From Pseudomonas ekonensis (GTDB lineage Bacteria > Pseudomonadota > Gammaproteobacteria > Pseudomonadales > Pseudomonadaceae): DNA of 64,000 nucleotides. Below are positions 20,327 to 29,767 of the stretch, one piece after another (positions within the stretch are counted from its first letter, which is position 1; each line of letters begins with the position of its first letter). A program made the translations under genes and the position numbers. Under the pieces are notes generated by a model, which was given only the letters and a program-made list of their open reading frames with translations, did no database searches and was not told the origin of the DNA. The DNA is taken from contig NZ_JAHSTS010000001.1 of assembly GCF_019145435.1 (NCBI RefSeq), positions 1,502,001-1,566,000 on the forward strand. Direction: 5' to 3'.

Positions 20327-20836
20327 ATGACCCTCTCCCTGTACGCCGCATCCGTCCCGGTTTTCCAGCAAATGCTCAACGCCCTGAGCGATGTGCTGAA
20401 AAAGGCCGAAGCCCACGCCACCGAGAAAAACATCGACCCAAACGCCTTCCTGCAGGCGCGCCTGTACCCGGACATGTTCCCGCTGGTGCGCCAGGTGCAG
20501 ATCGCCGTGGACTTCGCCAAGGGCGTGTCAGCCCGCCTGGCCGAGGTCGAGCTGCCGAAGTACGACGACAGCGAAACCACCTTCGCCGAGCTGCAAGCCC
20601 TGCTGAGCAAAGTCCTGGCCTTCATCGGCGAGATCAAGCCGGAGCAGATCAACGGCAAGGAAGGCATCGAGATCGTGACCCGTCCGGGCACGCCGAAAGA
20701 GAAGCGCTTCACCGGCCAGGCCTACCTGCTGACCTACGGCCTGCCGCAGTTCTTCTTCCACGTCACCACCACTTACGCGCTGCTGCGCCACAACGGCGTG
20801 GAAGTGGGCAAGCGCGATTACATGGGCGCGTTCTAA
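20327..20836 (+). CDS. DUF1993 family protein
   Basis: A 169-residue soluble protein of the DUF1993 (DinB-like helical bundle) family. Typical features are the start MTLSLYAASVPVFQQMLNAL, the central LYPDMFPLVRQVQIAVDFAKG, and the end LLTYGLPQFFFHVTTTYALLRHNGVEVGKRDYMG. DinB-type metal ligands may be provided by the histidines but the activity is unknown. It stands alone, with a bidirectional terminator immediately after. Confidence 0.9.
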   Translation: MTLSLYAASVPVFQQMLNALSDVLKKAEAHATEKNIDPNAFLQARLYPDMFPLVRQVQIAVDFAKGVSARLAEVELPKYDDSETTFAELQALLSKVLAFIGEIKPEQINGKEGIEIVTRPGTPKEKRFTGQAYLLTYGLPQFFFHVTTTYALLRHNGVEVGKRDYMGAF

Positions 20837-20860
20837 ACCGCCCGGCTTCGCAAAGCCATG

Positions 20861-20898
20861 AAAAAGCCCGCCAAGGCGTAAACCTTGGCGGGCTTTTT
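20861..20898. terminator. bidirectional terminator
   Basis: A 16-bp perfect stem (AAAAAGCCCGCCAAGG at 20861-20876, complement at 20883-20898) with a 6-base loop, ending in T-runs on both strands. It can stop both the DUF1993 transcript and the convergent sstT transcript. Confidence 0.92.
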
Positions 20899-20912
20899 CA
20901 TGCCGTTCTTCT

Positions 20913-20939
20913 GTAGGTGCGAGCCTGCTCGCGAAGAGG
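20913..20939. repeat. single REP-type sequence
   Basis: TGCGAGCCTGCTCGCGAAGAGG within this stretch is the GCGAGCAGGCTCGC-class REP core in inverted orientation, in the gap between the terminator and sstT. Confidence 0.55.
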
Positions 20940-20988
20940 CCGGTACAGACACCGCCAGGGTGCCTGCCGGACTCCTGCAGGTTTGGCC

Positions 20989-22221
20989 TCAGGCCGGGCG
21001 TTGGGCCTTCTGCTCTTCGCCCAGGCAGGCGGCGGCGGTGAACAGCACGTCGGTGGAAGAGTTCAGCGCGGTCTCGGCGGAATCCTGCAGCACGCCGATG
21101 ATGAAGCCCACGGCCACCACCTGCATGGCGATCTCGCTCGGGATGCCGAACAGGCTGCACGCCAGCGGGATCAGCAACAGCGAACCGCCGGCCACGCCCG
21201 AGGCGCCGCAGGCGCAGATCGCCGCGACGACGCTGAGCAGGATCGCGGTCGGGATGTCCACGGCGATGCCCAGGGTGTGCACGGCGGCCAGGCTCAGTAC
21301 GGTGATGGTGATCGACGCGCCGGCCATGTTGATGGTGGCGCCGAGCGGGATCGACACCGAATAGGTGTCTTCGTGCAGGCCCAGGCGCTTGCTCAATTCC
21401 AGGTTGACCGGAATGTTGGCCGCCGAGCTGCGGGTGAAGAAAGCGGTGATGCCGCTTTCGCGCAGGCACTTGAGCGTCAGCGGATACGGGTTGCGGCGCA
21501 GTTTCCAGAACACGATCAACGGGTTCATCACCAGCGCCACGAACAGCATGCAGCCCAGCAGCACGGCCAGCAGGTGCGCATAGCCGATCAGCGCGCCGAA
21601 GCCCGAGGTCGCGAGGGTCGAGGCCACCAGGCCGAAAATGCCCAGCGGAGCGAAACGGATCACCACCCGCACGATTACGGTCACGCCGTTGGACAGATCG
21701 TCCAGCACCTGACGGGTGGTGTCGCCGGCGTGGCGGATCGCGACGCCCATGCCGATGGCCCAGGCCAGGATGCCGATGAAGTTGGCGTTCATCAGGGCGC
21801 TGACCGGGTTGTCGACCACGCTCAGCAGCAGGCTCTGCAGCACTTCGCCGATGCCGCCCGGCGCGCTCACCGCGACGTTGTCGGTGGAGAGCACCAGGCT
21901 GGACGGGAACAGCGTGCTGGCGATCACCGCCACCACGGCGGCGCCGAACGTCCCCAGCAGATAAAGGAACAGGATCGGCCGGATGTGGGTTTCCTGGCCG
22001 TGCTTGTGGTTGGCGATCGAAGCCATGACCAGCACGAACACCAGCACCGGCGCCACGGCCTTGAGGGCCGAGACGAACACTTTGCCGATGAACGCCGTGG
22101 CTTTGGCCGCTTCCGGCGCGAACAGCGCCAGGGCGATGCCGGCCGCCAGGCCGATCAGGATCTGCGTGACCAGGCTGAGGTTTTTCAGGCGGTGCAGGAG
22201 AGAAGGGGATGAAGCGGTCAT
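20989..22221 (-). CDS. sstT: serine/threonine:Na+ symporter
   Basis: A 410-residue inner-membrane transporter of the dicarboxylate/amino acid:cation symporter family, importing serine and threonine with sodium. Diagnostic stretches are [20 protein letters not shown] (reentrant loop HP1), [20 protein letters not shown] (unwound TM7) and [25 protein letters not shown] (HP2). The start at 22219-22221 gives the known N-terminus ([18 protein letters not shown]); an in-frame ATG nine bases upstream at 22228-22230 is equally possible. It is a single-gene unit, with a terminator shared with the DUF1993 gene. Confidence 0.94.
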   Translation of the reverse strand: MTASSPSLLHRLKNLSLVTQILIGLAAGIALALFAPEAAKATAFIGKVFVSALKAVAPVLVFVLVMASIANHKHGQETHIRPILFLYLLGTFGAAVVAVIASTLFPSSLVLSTDNVAVSAPGGIGEVLQSLLLSVVDNPVSALMNANFIGILAWAIGMGVAIRHAGDTTRQVLDDLSNGVTVIVRVVIRFAPLGIFGLVASTLATSGFGALIGYAHLLAVLLGCMLFVALVMNPLIVFWKLRRNPYPLTLKCLRESGITAFFTRSSAANIPVNLELSKRLGLHEDTYSVSIPLGATINMAGASITITVLSLAAVHTLGIAVDIPTAILLSVVAAICACGASGVAGGSLLLIPLACSLFGIPSEIAMQVVAVGFIIGVLQDSAETALNSSTDVLFTAAACLGEEQKAQRPA

Positions 22222-22559
22222 TAACGGCATCTCTGAATTTTTATGGGGAAGCAGGTCGCGTGCGCGGGCGACAAGGCGGGGGCAGGCCCGGCTCACGAAC
22301 CGAAAGTGTCGGCGCGCCAACGACGCCGGCAAACGGGTCGTTGAACAGGGTGTACGTTTTGCAGGGCGCGGACTTTACCACAGCGCAGGCGCCTTCCTTC
22401 AGACCTGTGACGATCCGCCGCCCGAACGGTCGGCAAGATCGGCAGCTTTGTGCAAGCCTGGGCGCAAACACTTCTGTTAACATCCGCCATCCTCATTTTC
22501 AGATTTGCCGGCGGGCCTTCGGGTCGGACGCCGGTGCCGCCGTTTCGCTGGAGTTTCCC
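22222..22559. other. 338-base divergent intergenic region
   Basis: This gap lies between the divergent sstT and MFS genes and must hold promoters for both. I see no clear consensus promoter pair, palindrome, RNA gene or small ORF with a convincing ribosome-binding site. The in-frame upstream extension of the MFS ORF through this region is not supported. Confidence 0.4.
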
Positions 22560-23720
22560 ATGCTGTTTCCGATCCTTCTGTTGTCCGCCGCCGGCTTCAC
22601 GGTGCTGACCACGGAATTCATCATCGTCGGCCTGTTGCCGGCGATCGCCCGAGACCTTGAGGTCACCATCCCGCAGGCCGGGTTGCTGGTGACGCTGTTC
22701 GCCTTCACCGTGGCGATGTTCGGGCCGTTCCTGACGGCGTTCTTCGCCCGGTTCGAGCGGCGCCGGCTGTTCATCACCATCCTGATCATGTTCGGCCTGG
22801 CCAACACCCTTGCGGCCCTGGCGCCGAACATTTGGGTGATGGCCGTCGCCCGGCTGATCCCGGCGCTCGGGCTGCCGGTGTTCTGGGCCCTGGCCAGCGA
22901 AACGGCGGTGGACATCGTCGGCCCCGACCACGCCGGCCGCGCCATCGCCAAGATCGGCTTCGGCATCGTCTGCGCCACGGTGTTCGGCATTCCGGTCGGC
23001 ACGCTGATTTCCGATGCGTTCGGCTGGCGCAGCGCGTTCGCCATCCTGGCGGTGATCGCGTTCGCCAAGGCGTTGCTGCTGTTCGTCTACCTGCCCAAGA
23101 CCAATCTGCACCAGCATCAGGTCAGCTTCGCCTCGCAGTTCAAGATCCTGCGCAGCCCGCTGATGCTGGGCCATGTGCTGCTGTCGATCGTGGTGTTCAG
23201 CGGCATGTTCACCGCCTACACCTACCTGGCGGACATCCTGGAGCGGCTGGCCGGGTTCAACGGCACCGTGGTCGGCTGGTGCCTGATGGGCTTCGGCGCA
23301 GTGGGGCTGATCGGCAACTCGCTGGGCGGCCGCGCGGTGGACCGTCATCCGCTGGTGGCGTCGATCATGTTCTGCACCTTCATGATCGCCGGCATGGTGG
23401 CGCTGGTGCCGAACATCCATTCGCCGGTCGGGCTGGCGGCGGCGATGGGCATCTGGGGCGTGACCCAGGCGGCGCTGTTCCTGGTCAGCCACGTGCGCCT
23501 GATGAAGGCGGCGCCCGAGGCGCCGGCCTTCGCCGCGTCGCTGAACATCGCCGGGGCCAACCTGGGCATCGGCCTGGGCGCGATGGTCGGCGGCCGGGTG
23601 ATCGACAGCGCGGGCCTGGGATTCGTCGGTTTCGCCGCTGCCGGCTTCATCCTGCTGTCGATCGTCCTGGCCATGGTGCTGATGGCGCTCAAGCCCCGTG
23701 AGGCCTGTGCCGAGGCCTAA
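22560..23720 (+). CDS. MFS transporter (DHA1-type exporter)
   Basis: A 386-residue, twelve-helix major facilitator protein. It begins inside helix 1 (FPILLLSAAGFTVLTTEFIIVGLLPAIARDL), matching sugar-efflux/AraJ/NepI-like DHA1 transporters. Motif A is modified (LTAFFARFERRRLF) between helices 2 and 3, and motif C-like glycine/proline residues (VFGIPVGTLISD) appear in helix 5. Cargo cannot be told. The ATG at 22560 has GGAG six bases upstream. Its stop overlaps by four bases that of the convergent regulator gene. Confidence 0.88.
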   Translation: MLFPILLLSAAGFTVLTTEFIIVGLLPAIARDLEVTIPQAGLLVTLFAFTVAMFGPFLTAFFARFERRRLFITILIMFGLANTLAALAPNIWVMAVARLIPALGLPVFWALASETAVDIVGPDHAGRAIAKIGFGIVCATVFGIPVGTLISDAFGWRSAFAILAVIAFAKALLLFVYLPKTNLHQHQVSFASQFKILRSPLMLGHVLLSIVVFSGMFTAYTYLADILERLAGFNGTVVGWCLMGFGAVGLIGNSLGGRAVDRHPLVASIMFCTFMIAGMVALVPNIHSPVGLAAAMGIWGVTQAALFLVSHVRLMKAAPEAPAFAASLNIAGANLGIGLGAMVGGRVIDSAGLGFVGFAAAGFILLSIVLAMVLMALKPREACAEA

Positions 23721-24616
23721 AGGGCGGTGAACAGCTCGCGTCGGGCACCTTCGGTGATCGCAACGATGCCGGGGTGCTTGACCTTGCGTTCCACGGAAAT
23801 CGCGTAGAACGATTCGCTCACCGCGTCGGTCTGGCCGATCGCTTCGACGCCGCACTGACGCTTCACTTCATCGGCGATCACGCTGGGGCCGATGAAGATC
23901 CCGCTGCCGGACTGGCCGAACGCCTGCATCAGTGCGCTGTCATCGAACTCGCCGACGATCCTCGGCTGGATCTGCTGTTCGGCGAACCAGCGCTGCAGGC
24001 GGCTGCGCACCACGGTTTCCGCGCCGGGAATCAACAGCGGCGCACCGTGCAGGCTGCGCGGAAAGTCCTTTCCGTACTGCGCCGCCAGTTCGGCGGTGGC
24101 GAAAAAACTGATCCCGCATTCCCCCAGTTTCTGGCTGTAGCCTTTGATGTCCAGGTGCGACGGCATCGGGCTGTCGGAAATCACCATGTCCAGCCGCTGG
24201 ATCGCCAGGTCCGCCAACAGCCGTTCCAGCTTGTCCTCGCGGCAGGTGATGCGCAAAGGCTCGCTCAGTTCCATGGTCGGCGCGATCAGGCGGTAGACGA
24301 TGGATTTGGGCACCACATCGGCCACGCCGACGCGGAACAGAATCTGTTGCTCATTGGGCTGGGTGCGCAGCATCCGCTCCAGCTCGCCGCCCAACTGAAA
24401 CATCTGTTCGGCATAAGGCAGGGTCTGGCGCCCGGCTTCGGTGAGCTCCAGCTGACGGCCGACCCGGCGGAACAGTTCGATGCCGTAGGTCTCTTCGAGC
24501 AGGGAAATCTGCCCGCTGATGGTCTGCGGGGTCAGGTTCAACTGCTCGCAGGCGCGCACGATGCTGCCGGTCTTGGCCACCACCCAGAAGTAATGCAGTT
24601 GTCGGTAATTGAGCAT
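23717..24616 (-). CDS. nhaR: LysR-type regulator, NhaR-like
   Basis: A 299-residue LysR-type protein. The helix-turn-helix lies at about residues 1-58 (LNYRQLHYFWVVAKTGSIVRACEQLNLTPQTISGQISLLEETYG), and LHYFWVVAKTGSI...LTPQTISGQI is the signature of NhaR, an activator that responds to sodium or pH. Effector-domain segments VADVVPKSIVYRLIAP and CREDKLERLLADLA agree. No NhaA antiporter gene is adjacent, so its targets are elsewhere or it has another role here. The symbol is by similarity only. Confidence 0.8.
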   Translation of the reverse strand: MLNYRQLHYFWVVAKTGSIVRACEQLNLTPQTISGQISLLEETYGIELFRRVGRQLELTEAGRQTLPYAEQMFQLGGELERMLRTQPNEQQILFRVGVADVVPKSIVYRLIAPTMELSEPLRITCREDKLERLLADLAIQRLDMVISDSPMPSHLDIKGYSQKLGECGISFFATAELAAQYGKDFPRSLHGAPLLIPGAETVVRSRLQRWFAEQQIQPRIVGEFDDSALMQAFGQSGSGIFIGPSVIADEVKRQCGVEAIGQTDAVSESFYAISVERKVKHPGIVAITEGARRELFTAL

Positions 24617-24765
24617 GGCGTTCTTCTGTGAAATGTTTTGTTCGTAAAAACCGAAGTATAGCCGGTAAAAATACGAATTTTTCTGAAGTGTCACCTTCCC
24701 TAGAATGCCCAGCCATCGACGGCCCGCCTGTGGGGCCGCTGTCTGATCCAATCGAGGGAAGCAAG

Positions 24766-25005
24766 ATGAAACTCAAAGCCACGGCGGTGCTGATCGCGTC
24801 TTTACTGGTACTGGCCGGATGCGACCAGGCCGAAAAGAGCGCCCAGCAATTGATGGGGCAAGCGGCGGAAGCGGCCAAGCAGGCCATCGACGACACCCAC
24901 AAGGCGGCGGAGCAGGCGCTCAGCGATGCCACCGGCAATCTGGCCGGCAAGAAAGAATCGAAGGATGACGACGGAAAATCCGAATCGTCCTCCCAGGAAA
25001 TCTAA
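24766..25005 (+). CDS. small predicted lipoprotein
   Basis: A 79-residue lipoprotein: signal peptide MKLKATAVLIASLLVLAGC with lipobox LAGC (Cys19). The mature part is an amphipathic, alanine-rich helix (AQQLMGQAAEAAKQAIDDTHKAAEQAL), ending in a charged Lys/Asp/Ser/Glu tail. It resembles Lpp-like or stress-type small lipoproteins in layout. GAGGGA lies about nine bases before the ATG. terC follows 28 bases after the stop, so the two may be co-transcribed. Confidence 0.8.
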   Translation: MKLKATAVLIASLLVLAGCDQAEKSAQQLMGQAAEAAKQAIDDTHKAAEQALSDATGNLAGKKESKDDDGKSESSSQEI

Positions 25006-25033
25006 AACGTCTTACAAGAACCAGGACTGAACC

Positions 25034-25783
25034 ATGGAATATCTGTTGGAACTCGCCGCCAGCCCCACCGCCTGGATTGCGCTCGCCACCCTGGTGGTGA
25101 TGGAAATCGTGCTCGGCATCGATAACCTGATCTTTATCTCGATCCTGACCAACAAGCTGCCCGAGCAGCACCGTCAGAAAGCGCGGCGCATCGGCATCGG
25201 CATGGCGCTGATCCTGCGTCTGGGCCTGTTGAGCACCATCGCGTTCATCGTCCAGCTGACCGAGCCTGTGATCGAGATCTTCGGCCACGCGTTCTCCTGG
25301 AAGGACATCATCCTGATCGCCGGCGGCCTGTTCCTGCTGTGGAAAGCCACCACGGAGATCCATCACAGCATGGATCCGGCGCCGGAGGATCCGAAGACCG
25401 CCAGCTCCACGGTGACCTTGGGCTTCGCCGCCGCCATCGGGCAGATCCTGATGCTCGACCTGGTGTTCTCCATCGACAGCATCATCACCGCCGTCGGCAT
25501 GACCGAACACCTGCCGATCATGATCATCGCGGTGCTGGTGTCGGTGTTGGTAATGCTCTTGGCGGCCGATCCGCTGGCCAAGTTCATCAACGACAACCCG
25601 ACGGTGGTGATGCTGGCCCTGGGCTTCCTGATCATGATCGGCATGACGCTGATCGCCGAAGGTTTCGGCGCCCACGTGCCGAAAGGCTATGTGTATGCGG
25701 CGATGGCGTTCTCCGCGGCCATTGAGGTGCTGAACATGATGTCGCGCCGGGCCAGGCAGAAGCGCTTGCCGGCCGAAGGCTAA
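25034..25783 (+). CDS. TerC-family integral membrane protein
   Basis: A 249-residue inner-membrane protein of the TerC family (tellurite-resistance-linked, including manganese exporters). The conserved acidic membrane motifs are present: [18 protein letters not shown] (Glu/Asp in helix 1-2) and [20 protein letters not shown] (second copy). About seven helices can be drawn. In several bacteria related proteins export Mn2+ and prevent mismetallation; that is a family inference here. A strong terminator follows. Confidence 0.92.
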   Translation: MEYLLELAASPTAWIALATLVVMEIVLGIDNLIFISILTNKLPEQHRQKARRIGIGMALILRLGLLSTIAFIVQLTEPVIEIFGHAFSWKDIILIAGGLFLLWKATTEIHHSMDPAPEDPKTASSTVTLGFAAAIGQILMLDLVFSIDSIITAVGMTEHLPIMIIAVLVSVLVMLLAADPLAKFINDNPTVVMLALGFLIMIGMTLIAEGFGAHVPKGYVYAAMAFSAAIEVLNMMSRRARQKRLPAEG

Positions 25784-25796
25784 GCACCGCTGAACG

Positions 25797-25838
25797 AAAA
25801 GGCCGCCCGGGCTCTCGCGAGTCCGGGCGGCCTTTTTT
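25797..25838 (+). terminator. Rho-independent terminator after the TerC gene
   Basis: The stem GGCCGCCCGG / CCGGGCGGCC (25801-25810 and 25823-25832, extended by adjacent pairing) is followed by six T residues; A-run before the stem gives partial function on the minus strand for the small gene at 25856. Confidence 0.92.
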
Positions 25839-25855
25839 GTTTTGGCGGTTATCGA

Positions 25856-26026
25856 TCAGTGCGCGGTGACATGGCGGGCGCGGTGCCTGGCGGCCTTTTG
25901 CGCAGGTTCGGGGCGGGGCGGATGAGGGTGGTGGCGCCGGGCGATGCGCAGCACGCCCCACAACATGGCGGCGGCCACGGCCAGCCAGCCGGCTATCAGC
26001 ATCATGATGGTCATCGTCAGGCTCAT
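25856..26026 (-). CDS. small single-pass membrane protein
   Basis: A 56-residue protein with one membrane helix at about residues 3-26 (LTMTIMMLIAGWLAVAAAMLWGVL) and a basic His/Pro/Arg-rich cytoplasmic tail (RRHHPHPPRPEP). The start at 26024-26026 has a very strong GAGGAGG about six bases upstream. Function unknown; the His-rich tail might bind metal, which is speculation. The convergent TerC terminator could also serve this gene. Confidence 0.7.
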   Translation of the reverse strand: MSLTMTIMMLIAGWLAVAAAMLWGVLRIARRHHPHPPRPEPAQKAARHRARHVTAH

Positions 26027-26254
26027 CGGTGCCTCCTCTTTGCCCTGCGTCGGGCGCACGCGTTCTCTGTCTTCAAGCCACAGTCTAGACGCTGGCGTGT
26101 TTCAGGCTATTGACCGAAGGTCGGGGGCGGCCAATCAGTTCGCTCTATGCCGGCGACGGGTCTGCGGTTTCGGGCTATACCGCAGCGTTGCGCCGTCCTA
26201 TGATCGTCGGCCAGGCCGGAACACGACGACCGGCGTCTTTGATAGAGAGTGACG

Positions 26255-26926
26255 ATGGTGCAGGTATTTTCTCGGATCCGCGCGGCGCTGCTGGCGGCAG
26301 GTTGCGCGGCCGCTCTGGCGGGATGCGCGGGCAGTGTGGCGCCGGAAGTCCAGCGCCTGCCGGAGCGGGTCGAACTCAGCGGCACGTTCTACCGCGGCGA
26401 GGCCAACCAAAGCGGGCCGCAGGTGCTGGCCAGCCTGTTGTCGCAGCAGGGCATCGTGATCACGCCGGGCCTTTTGGAGAAGCCGCTGCACCTGCCCCAG
26501 GCGCAAGACAAGTTGCAGCAGAACCTGCAGAACCTCGCCCGGGAATACGGCATGGTGGTCTATCCGCTGGACAGCCGGCTGCCGGCGCTGCTGACCCAGG
26601 TCGCCGCGGGTTATCCGGTGATGGTGCGCTTCAGCGAAGGGTCGGCCTTCTGGGCCGAGCCGCGCTACGCGATCCTCTCCGGTTATGACCGGAAAAAACA
26701 GACCGTGCTGCTGCGCGCCGGGATGAACCGGCGCGAGCTGATGGGCTTCGGCGCCTTCGAGTCCGCCCTGAACAAGGCCGGCGGTTGGGCGGTGCTGATC
26801 CAGAAACCTTCGCAGGTGCCGGCTTCGGTCGACCGCCAGCGCTGGCTGAAGGCCGCCGACGAGCTGGCCCAGGCCGGGCAGGAGCAGGAAGCGGCCCAGG
26901 CGCGCAAGGCGCTGGGGGCGCAGTAA
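26255..26926 (+). CDS. C39-peptidase-like lipoprotein, catalytic residues apparently lost
   Basis: A 223-residue lipoprotein with lipobox LAGC (Cys24). Residues about 43-168 follow the layout of C39-like cysteine peptidases: SGTFYRGEANQSGPQVLASLL, then YPLDSRLPALLTQVAAGYPVMV, then EPRYAILSGYDRKKQTVLLRAG and an AGGWAVLI end. The usual QCGP nucleophile is QSGP here (Ser53) and the usual HYA...GYD histidine is Arg137. A short helical tail follows (LKAADELAQAGQEQEAAQARKAL). The ATG at 26255 is five bases after AGAGAG; a GTG at 26249 is also in frame. Activity as a protease is therefore doubtful. Confidence 0.7.
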   Translation: MVQVFSRIRAALLAAGCAAALAGCAGSVAPEVQRLPERVELSGTFYRGEANQSGPQVLASLLSQQGIVITPGLLEKPLHLPQAQDKLQQNLQNLAREYGMVVYPLDSRLPALLTQVAAGYPVMVRFSEGSAFWAEPRYAILSGYDRKKQTVLLRAGMNRRELMGFGAFESALNKAGGWAVLIQKPSQVPASVDRQRWLKAADELAQAGQEQEAAQARKALGAQ

Positions 26927-27024
26927 GGCTCCGTTCGTCATCTCTGGGGCACGGTGTGGCGCATCGGGTTTCTTATGGTCAGAGGCCCGGTCGTTCCGGG
27001 CCGTATCCCGGATGCGAGGTGCAC

Positions 27025-27228
27025 ATGAGTACCGATTCGAGCTTCGATGACCATAAACCCGACAGCGTGCCGACCACGGCGGAACCCGAGGTGGATCCGG
27101 TGCTGGACCCTGAAAGCCCGCTGCGCGACCCGTTGGCCCGTCCGGCGGTGGTGACGCCCCATGCACGGGATCCGAGCGCCGGCGACGGCATTCCCGACGA
27201 TGACCAAATGCCGCTGCCCAACGACTGA
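27025..27228 (+). CDS. small acidic protein, probably disordered
   Basis: A 67-residue protein rich in Asp, Pro and Glu with almost no hydrophobic residues (for example DPVLDPESPLRDPLARP). No signal peptide or helix is predicted by eye. The ATG at 27025 follows GAGG by about seven bases. Its composition suggests an intrinsically disordered protein, perhaps stress-related, but the function is unknown. It could lie on one transcript with the C39-like gene 98 bases upstream. Confidence 0.65.
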   Translation: MSTDSSFDDHKPDSVPTTAEPEVDPVLDPESPLRDPLARPAVVTPHARDPSAGDGIPDDDQMPLPND

Positions 27229-27237
27229 AACCGCAGA

Positions 27238-27268
27238 CGAAAAAAAGCCCCGAACGTTCGGGGCTTTG
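27238..27268 (-). terminator. terminator of pbpG
   Basis: A perfect 24-bp palindrome (27244-27267, AAAGCCCCGAAC and its complement) has a run of A just before it on the plus strand, hence a T-run on the minus strand, 13 bases after the pbpG stop. It may also stop the small acidic gene on the plus strand. Confidence 0.85.
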
Positions 27269-27280
27269 TCGTTTCGCGGG

Positions 27281-28219
27281 TTACTTGGACGCTTCGACCA
27301 CGTTGCCGGGGCGGTTCTTCAGGTTCTTCGCCGCCTTGTACTGCAGCGCCGCCGCCGGTGCGTTGGTGCTCTTGCCGGTCTCCACCCAGCTGCGGATGCG
27401 GCTGGCGTCGGCGAAGTGGGTGTACTTGCCGAACGCGTCGAGGATCACCAGGGTCACCGGGCGGTTGCCCATGCGGGTCACCAGCACCAGGCAATGCCCG
27501 GCCGGGTTGGTGAAGCCGGTCTTGGTGATCTTGATGTCCCAGTCCGCCTTGTTCACCAGATGATCGGTGTTGCGAAAGCCCAGGGTGTAGTTGGGCTTGC
27601 GGAACGACACGGTCTTTTCCTTGGTGGTGGTCAGTTCGCTGAGGATCGGATGCTTGTGCGCGGCCACCAGCAGTTTGCTCAGGTCGCGGGCGGTGGACAC
27701 GTTGCGCTCCGACAGGCCGGTCGGCTCGACGAAATGGGTGCTGGTCATGCCCAGGGCCTTGGCCTTGGCGTTCATCGCGGCGATGAACGCTGCGTAGCCG
27801 CCCGGATAGTGGTGGGCGAGGCTTGCGGCCGCCCGGTTTTCCGAGGACATGAGCGCGATCAGCAGCATCTCGCGGCGCGGCAGCTCGCTTCGCAGTTTGA
27901 CCCGGGAGAACACGCCCTTCATTTCCGGGGTGTTGCTGATGTCGACGTCGATCCACTCGTCCATGTTCTGTCGCGCTTCCACAACCACCAGGCCGGTCAT
28001 CAGCTTGCTCACGGAGGCGATCGGCACGACCACGTCCGGGTTGCTGGAATAGATGACTTTATTGGTCTGCATGTCCATCAGCAGGGCGCTGCCGGAGGCG
28101 ATCTTCAGTTGCGAGGCGTCTCGGGGGGCAGCGGTGGTTTCGGCGGCATCGGCCGTTGGCGTGAGGAGTGTGCCTGAAAATGCAAAAACCAGGCTCAGGA
28201 TGGAGAGGCGAATATTCAC
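27281..28219 (-). CDS. pbpG: D-alanyl-D-alanine endopeptidase (PBP7)
   Basis: A 312-residue penicillin-binding protein that cleaves D-Ala-mDAP cross-links in peptidoglycan. A signal peptide covers about residues 1-25 ([18 protein letters not shown]). The three active-site motifs are S69-V-S-K72, S126-E-N128 and KTG (in [11 protein letters not shown]). The predicted start is GTG at 28217-28219, giving the standard signal peptide and the length of the P. aeruginosa homologue; the ribosome-binding site is weak. A longer in-frame ATG form to 28285 adds basic residues of no clear use. Its own terminator lies at 27238-27268. Confidence 0.93.
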   Translation of the reverse strand: MNIRLSILSLVFAFSGTLLTPTADAAETTAAPRDASQLKIASGSALLMDMQTNKVIYSSNPDVVVPIASVSKLMTGLVVVEARQNMDEWIDVDISNTPEMKGVFSRVKLRSELPRREMLLIALMSSENRAAASLAHHYPGGYAAFIAAMNAKAKALGMTSTHFVEPTGLSERNVSTARDLSKLLVAAHKHPILSELTTTKEKTVSFRKPNYTLGFRNTDHLVNKADWDIKITKTGFTNPAGHCLVLVTRMGNRPVTLVILDAFGKYTHFADASRIRSWVETGKSTNAPAAALQYKAAKNLKNRPGNVVEASK

Positions 28220-28401
28220 GCGGGCGAACTCGTAAGGGTTGGAAATGCCGTTTTTGTAACGGCTTGTGTCGTAAAAACGACGCATTGTAGGAGTATGGCC
28301 GAAGAACTGTCGATGGTTGTTCGAGAGGCATGAAAAAGTCGTGAAAAGCCCTGTGAAAATAGGGGTTTCCGGCGAACGGTAAAGGTTTTTTCGAGGGCAT
28401 G

Positions 28402-28425
28402 AAAAACCCCGCGCAAGGCGGGGTT
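28402..28425 (-). terminator. terminator of folD
   Basis: On the minus strand the stem AACCCCGC / GCGGGGTT (28418-28425 and 28405-28412, 5-base loop) ends in a T-run, 23 bases beyond the folD stop. Confidence 0.85.
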
Positions 28426-28447
28426 CTCAGGGTGCGGAAAACGCGGC

Positions 28448-29302
28448 TCAGCCGTGCAGGGTTTCTGCCGCGTAGAGCGTGTTTTCCAGCAGGCAGGCGC
28501 GGGTCATCGGGCCGACGCCGCCCGGCACCGGCGTGATCCAGCCGGCGCGGGGCAGGGCGGTCTCGTACACCACGTCGCCCACCAGCTTGCCGTCTTCCTG
28601 GCGGTTGATGCCGACGTCGATCACGATCGCGCCTTCCTTGATCCACTCGCCCTTGACCAGGCCCGGCTTGCCGGCGGCGACCACCACCAGGTCGGCGCGG
28701 CCGACGTGGCCGGCCAGATCCTTGGTGAAACGGTGGGTGACGGTCACGGTGCAGCCGGCCAGCAGCAGCTCCATCGCCATCGGGCGGCCGACGATGTTGG
28801 AAGCGCCGACGACCACGGCGTGCATGCCGTAAAGGTCGGCGCCGGTGCTTTCCAGCAGGGTCATGATGCCTTTGGGGGTGCACGGGCGCAGCAGCGGGAT
28901 GCGCTGGGCCAGGCGGCCGACGTTATAAGGGTGGAAACCGTCGACGTCCTTGTCCGGACGGATGCGCTCCAGCAGCTTGGAGGCGTCCAGGTGCTCCGGC
29001 AGCGGGAGCTGGAGCAGGACGCCGTCGATCGCCGGGTCGTCGTTCAGGCGGTCGATCAGGTCGGTCAGCGCCTGCTGGGTGGTGTCGGAAGGCAGGTCGT
29101 AGGCCTGGGAAAGGAAGCCGACCTCTTCACAGTCTTTACGCTTGTGCGAGACATAAACTTGAGAGGCAGGATCGCTGCCGACCAGGATCACCGCCAGGCC
29201 CGGCGTGCGCAGGCCTTGCTCGCGACGCTCTGCGACCCGTTGGGCGATCTGCTGGCGCAGGCTGGCGGCGATGGATTTGCCGTCGATTAGTTGTGCAGTC
29301 AT
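28448..29302 (-). CDS. folD: bifunctional methylenetetrahydrofolate dehydrogenase/cyclohydrolase
   Basis: A 284-residue cytosolic enzyme interconverting 5,10-methylene-THF, 5,10-methenyl-THF and 10-formyl-THF with NADP. Family motifs are YVSHKRK (Tyr50, catalytic Lys54), [17 protein letters not shown] segment about 92-104, [14 protein letters not shown] (nucleotide site, about 165-178) and [12 protein letters not shown] (about 255-266). Length matches the family. It is divergent from the tRNA cluster, an arrangement conserved in Pseudomonas. Confidence 0.96.
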   Translation of the reverse strand: MTAQLIDGKSIAASLRQQIAQRVAERREQGLRTPGLAVILVGSDPASQVYVSHKRKDCEEVGFLSQAYDLPSDTTQQALTDLIDRLNDDPAIDGVLLQLPLPEHLDASKLLERIRPDKDVDGFHPYNVGRLAQRIPLLRPCTPKGIMTLLESTGADLYGMHAVVVGASNIVGRPMAMELLLAGCTVTVTHRFTKDLAGHVGRADLVVVAAGKPGLVKGEWIKEGAIVIDVGINRQEDGKLVGDVVYETALPRAGWITPVPGGVGPMTRACLLENTLYAAETLHG

Positions 29303-29433
29303 TGCGCGTGATTAACCATCGAGAGGGGAAAAAATGAGAACGCATTCTCGCATGTCAGGCGGTGAGGGCAAAGTCGCTTGGTCTGCAAATTCCCCTAACC
29401 CCTTTAATTAAATGAATTTTTTTCAAAAAGGAT

Positions 29434-29460
29434 TTGACGGTCTTCAGGTGTCTCTATACT
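29434..29460 (+). promoter_or_regulatory. promoter of the tRNA cluster
   Basis: TTGACG (29434-29439) and TATACT (29455-29460) resemble sigma-70 boxes with a short 15-base spacer. A G/C-rich segment (GTCGCACTTGTCGGGC) follows the -10, as in stringently controlled stable-RNA promoters. The leader from there to the first tRNA is about 110 bases. Confidence 0.6.
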
Positions 29461-29577
29461 ATTCGTCGCACTTGTCGGGCACAGCCTAGCACTGGTTAAG
29501 AAAGTCGAGCGGAATCAAGGTTCTGCAAGGCCGGAAAGCACTTAGTTTGTAGTCCTCCAAGGGTACAGATTAACAAG

Positions 29578-29654
29578 GCGCCCGTAGCTCAGCTGGATAG
29601 AGCATCCGCCTTCTAAGCGGATGGTCGCAGGTTCGAGTCCTGCCGGGTGCGCCA
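29578..29654 (+). tRNA. tRNA-Arg (anticodon TCT)
   Basis: A 77-base cloverleaf: acceptor GCGCCCG paired with CGGGTGC-type 3' strand, D-arm GCTCAGCTGGATAGAGC, anticodon stem TCCGC/GCGGA with loop CTTCTAA, T-arm with GGTTCGAGTCC, and encoded CCA. It reads AGA codons. Confidence 0.97.
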
Positions 29655-29685
29655 TTAGGCAGCATTGGCACAAGTAGCGCGATAT

Positions 29686-29762
29686 GGTGGGCGTAGCTCA
29701 GTTGGTAGAGCACGGGATTGTGACTCCCGTTGTCGTGGGTTCGATCCCCATCGTCCACCCCA
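29686..29762 (+). tRNA. tRNA-His (anticodon GTG), first copy
   Basis: A 77-base tRNA including the extra G at position -1 that marks tRNA-His, paired with C73. Anticodon stem CGGGA/TCCCG encloses TTGTGAC. CCA is encoded. The sequence is identical to the copy at 29981-30057. Confidence 0.97.
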
Positions 29763-29767
29763 TATTC

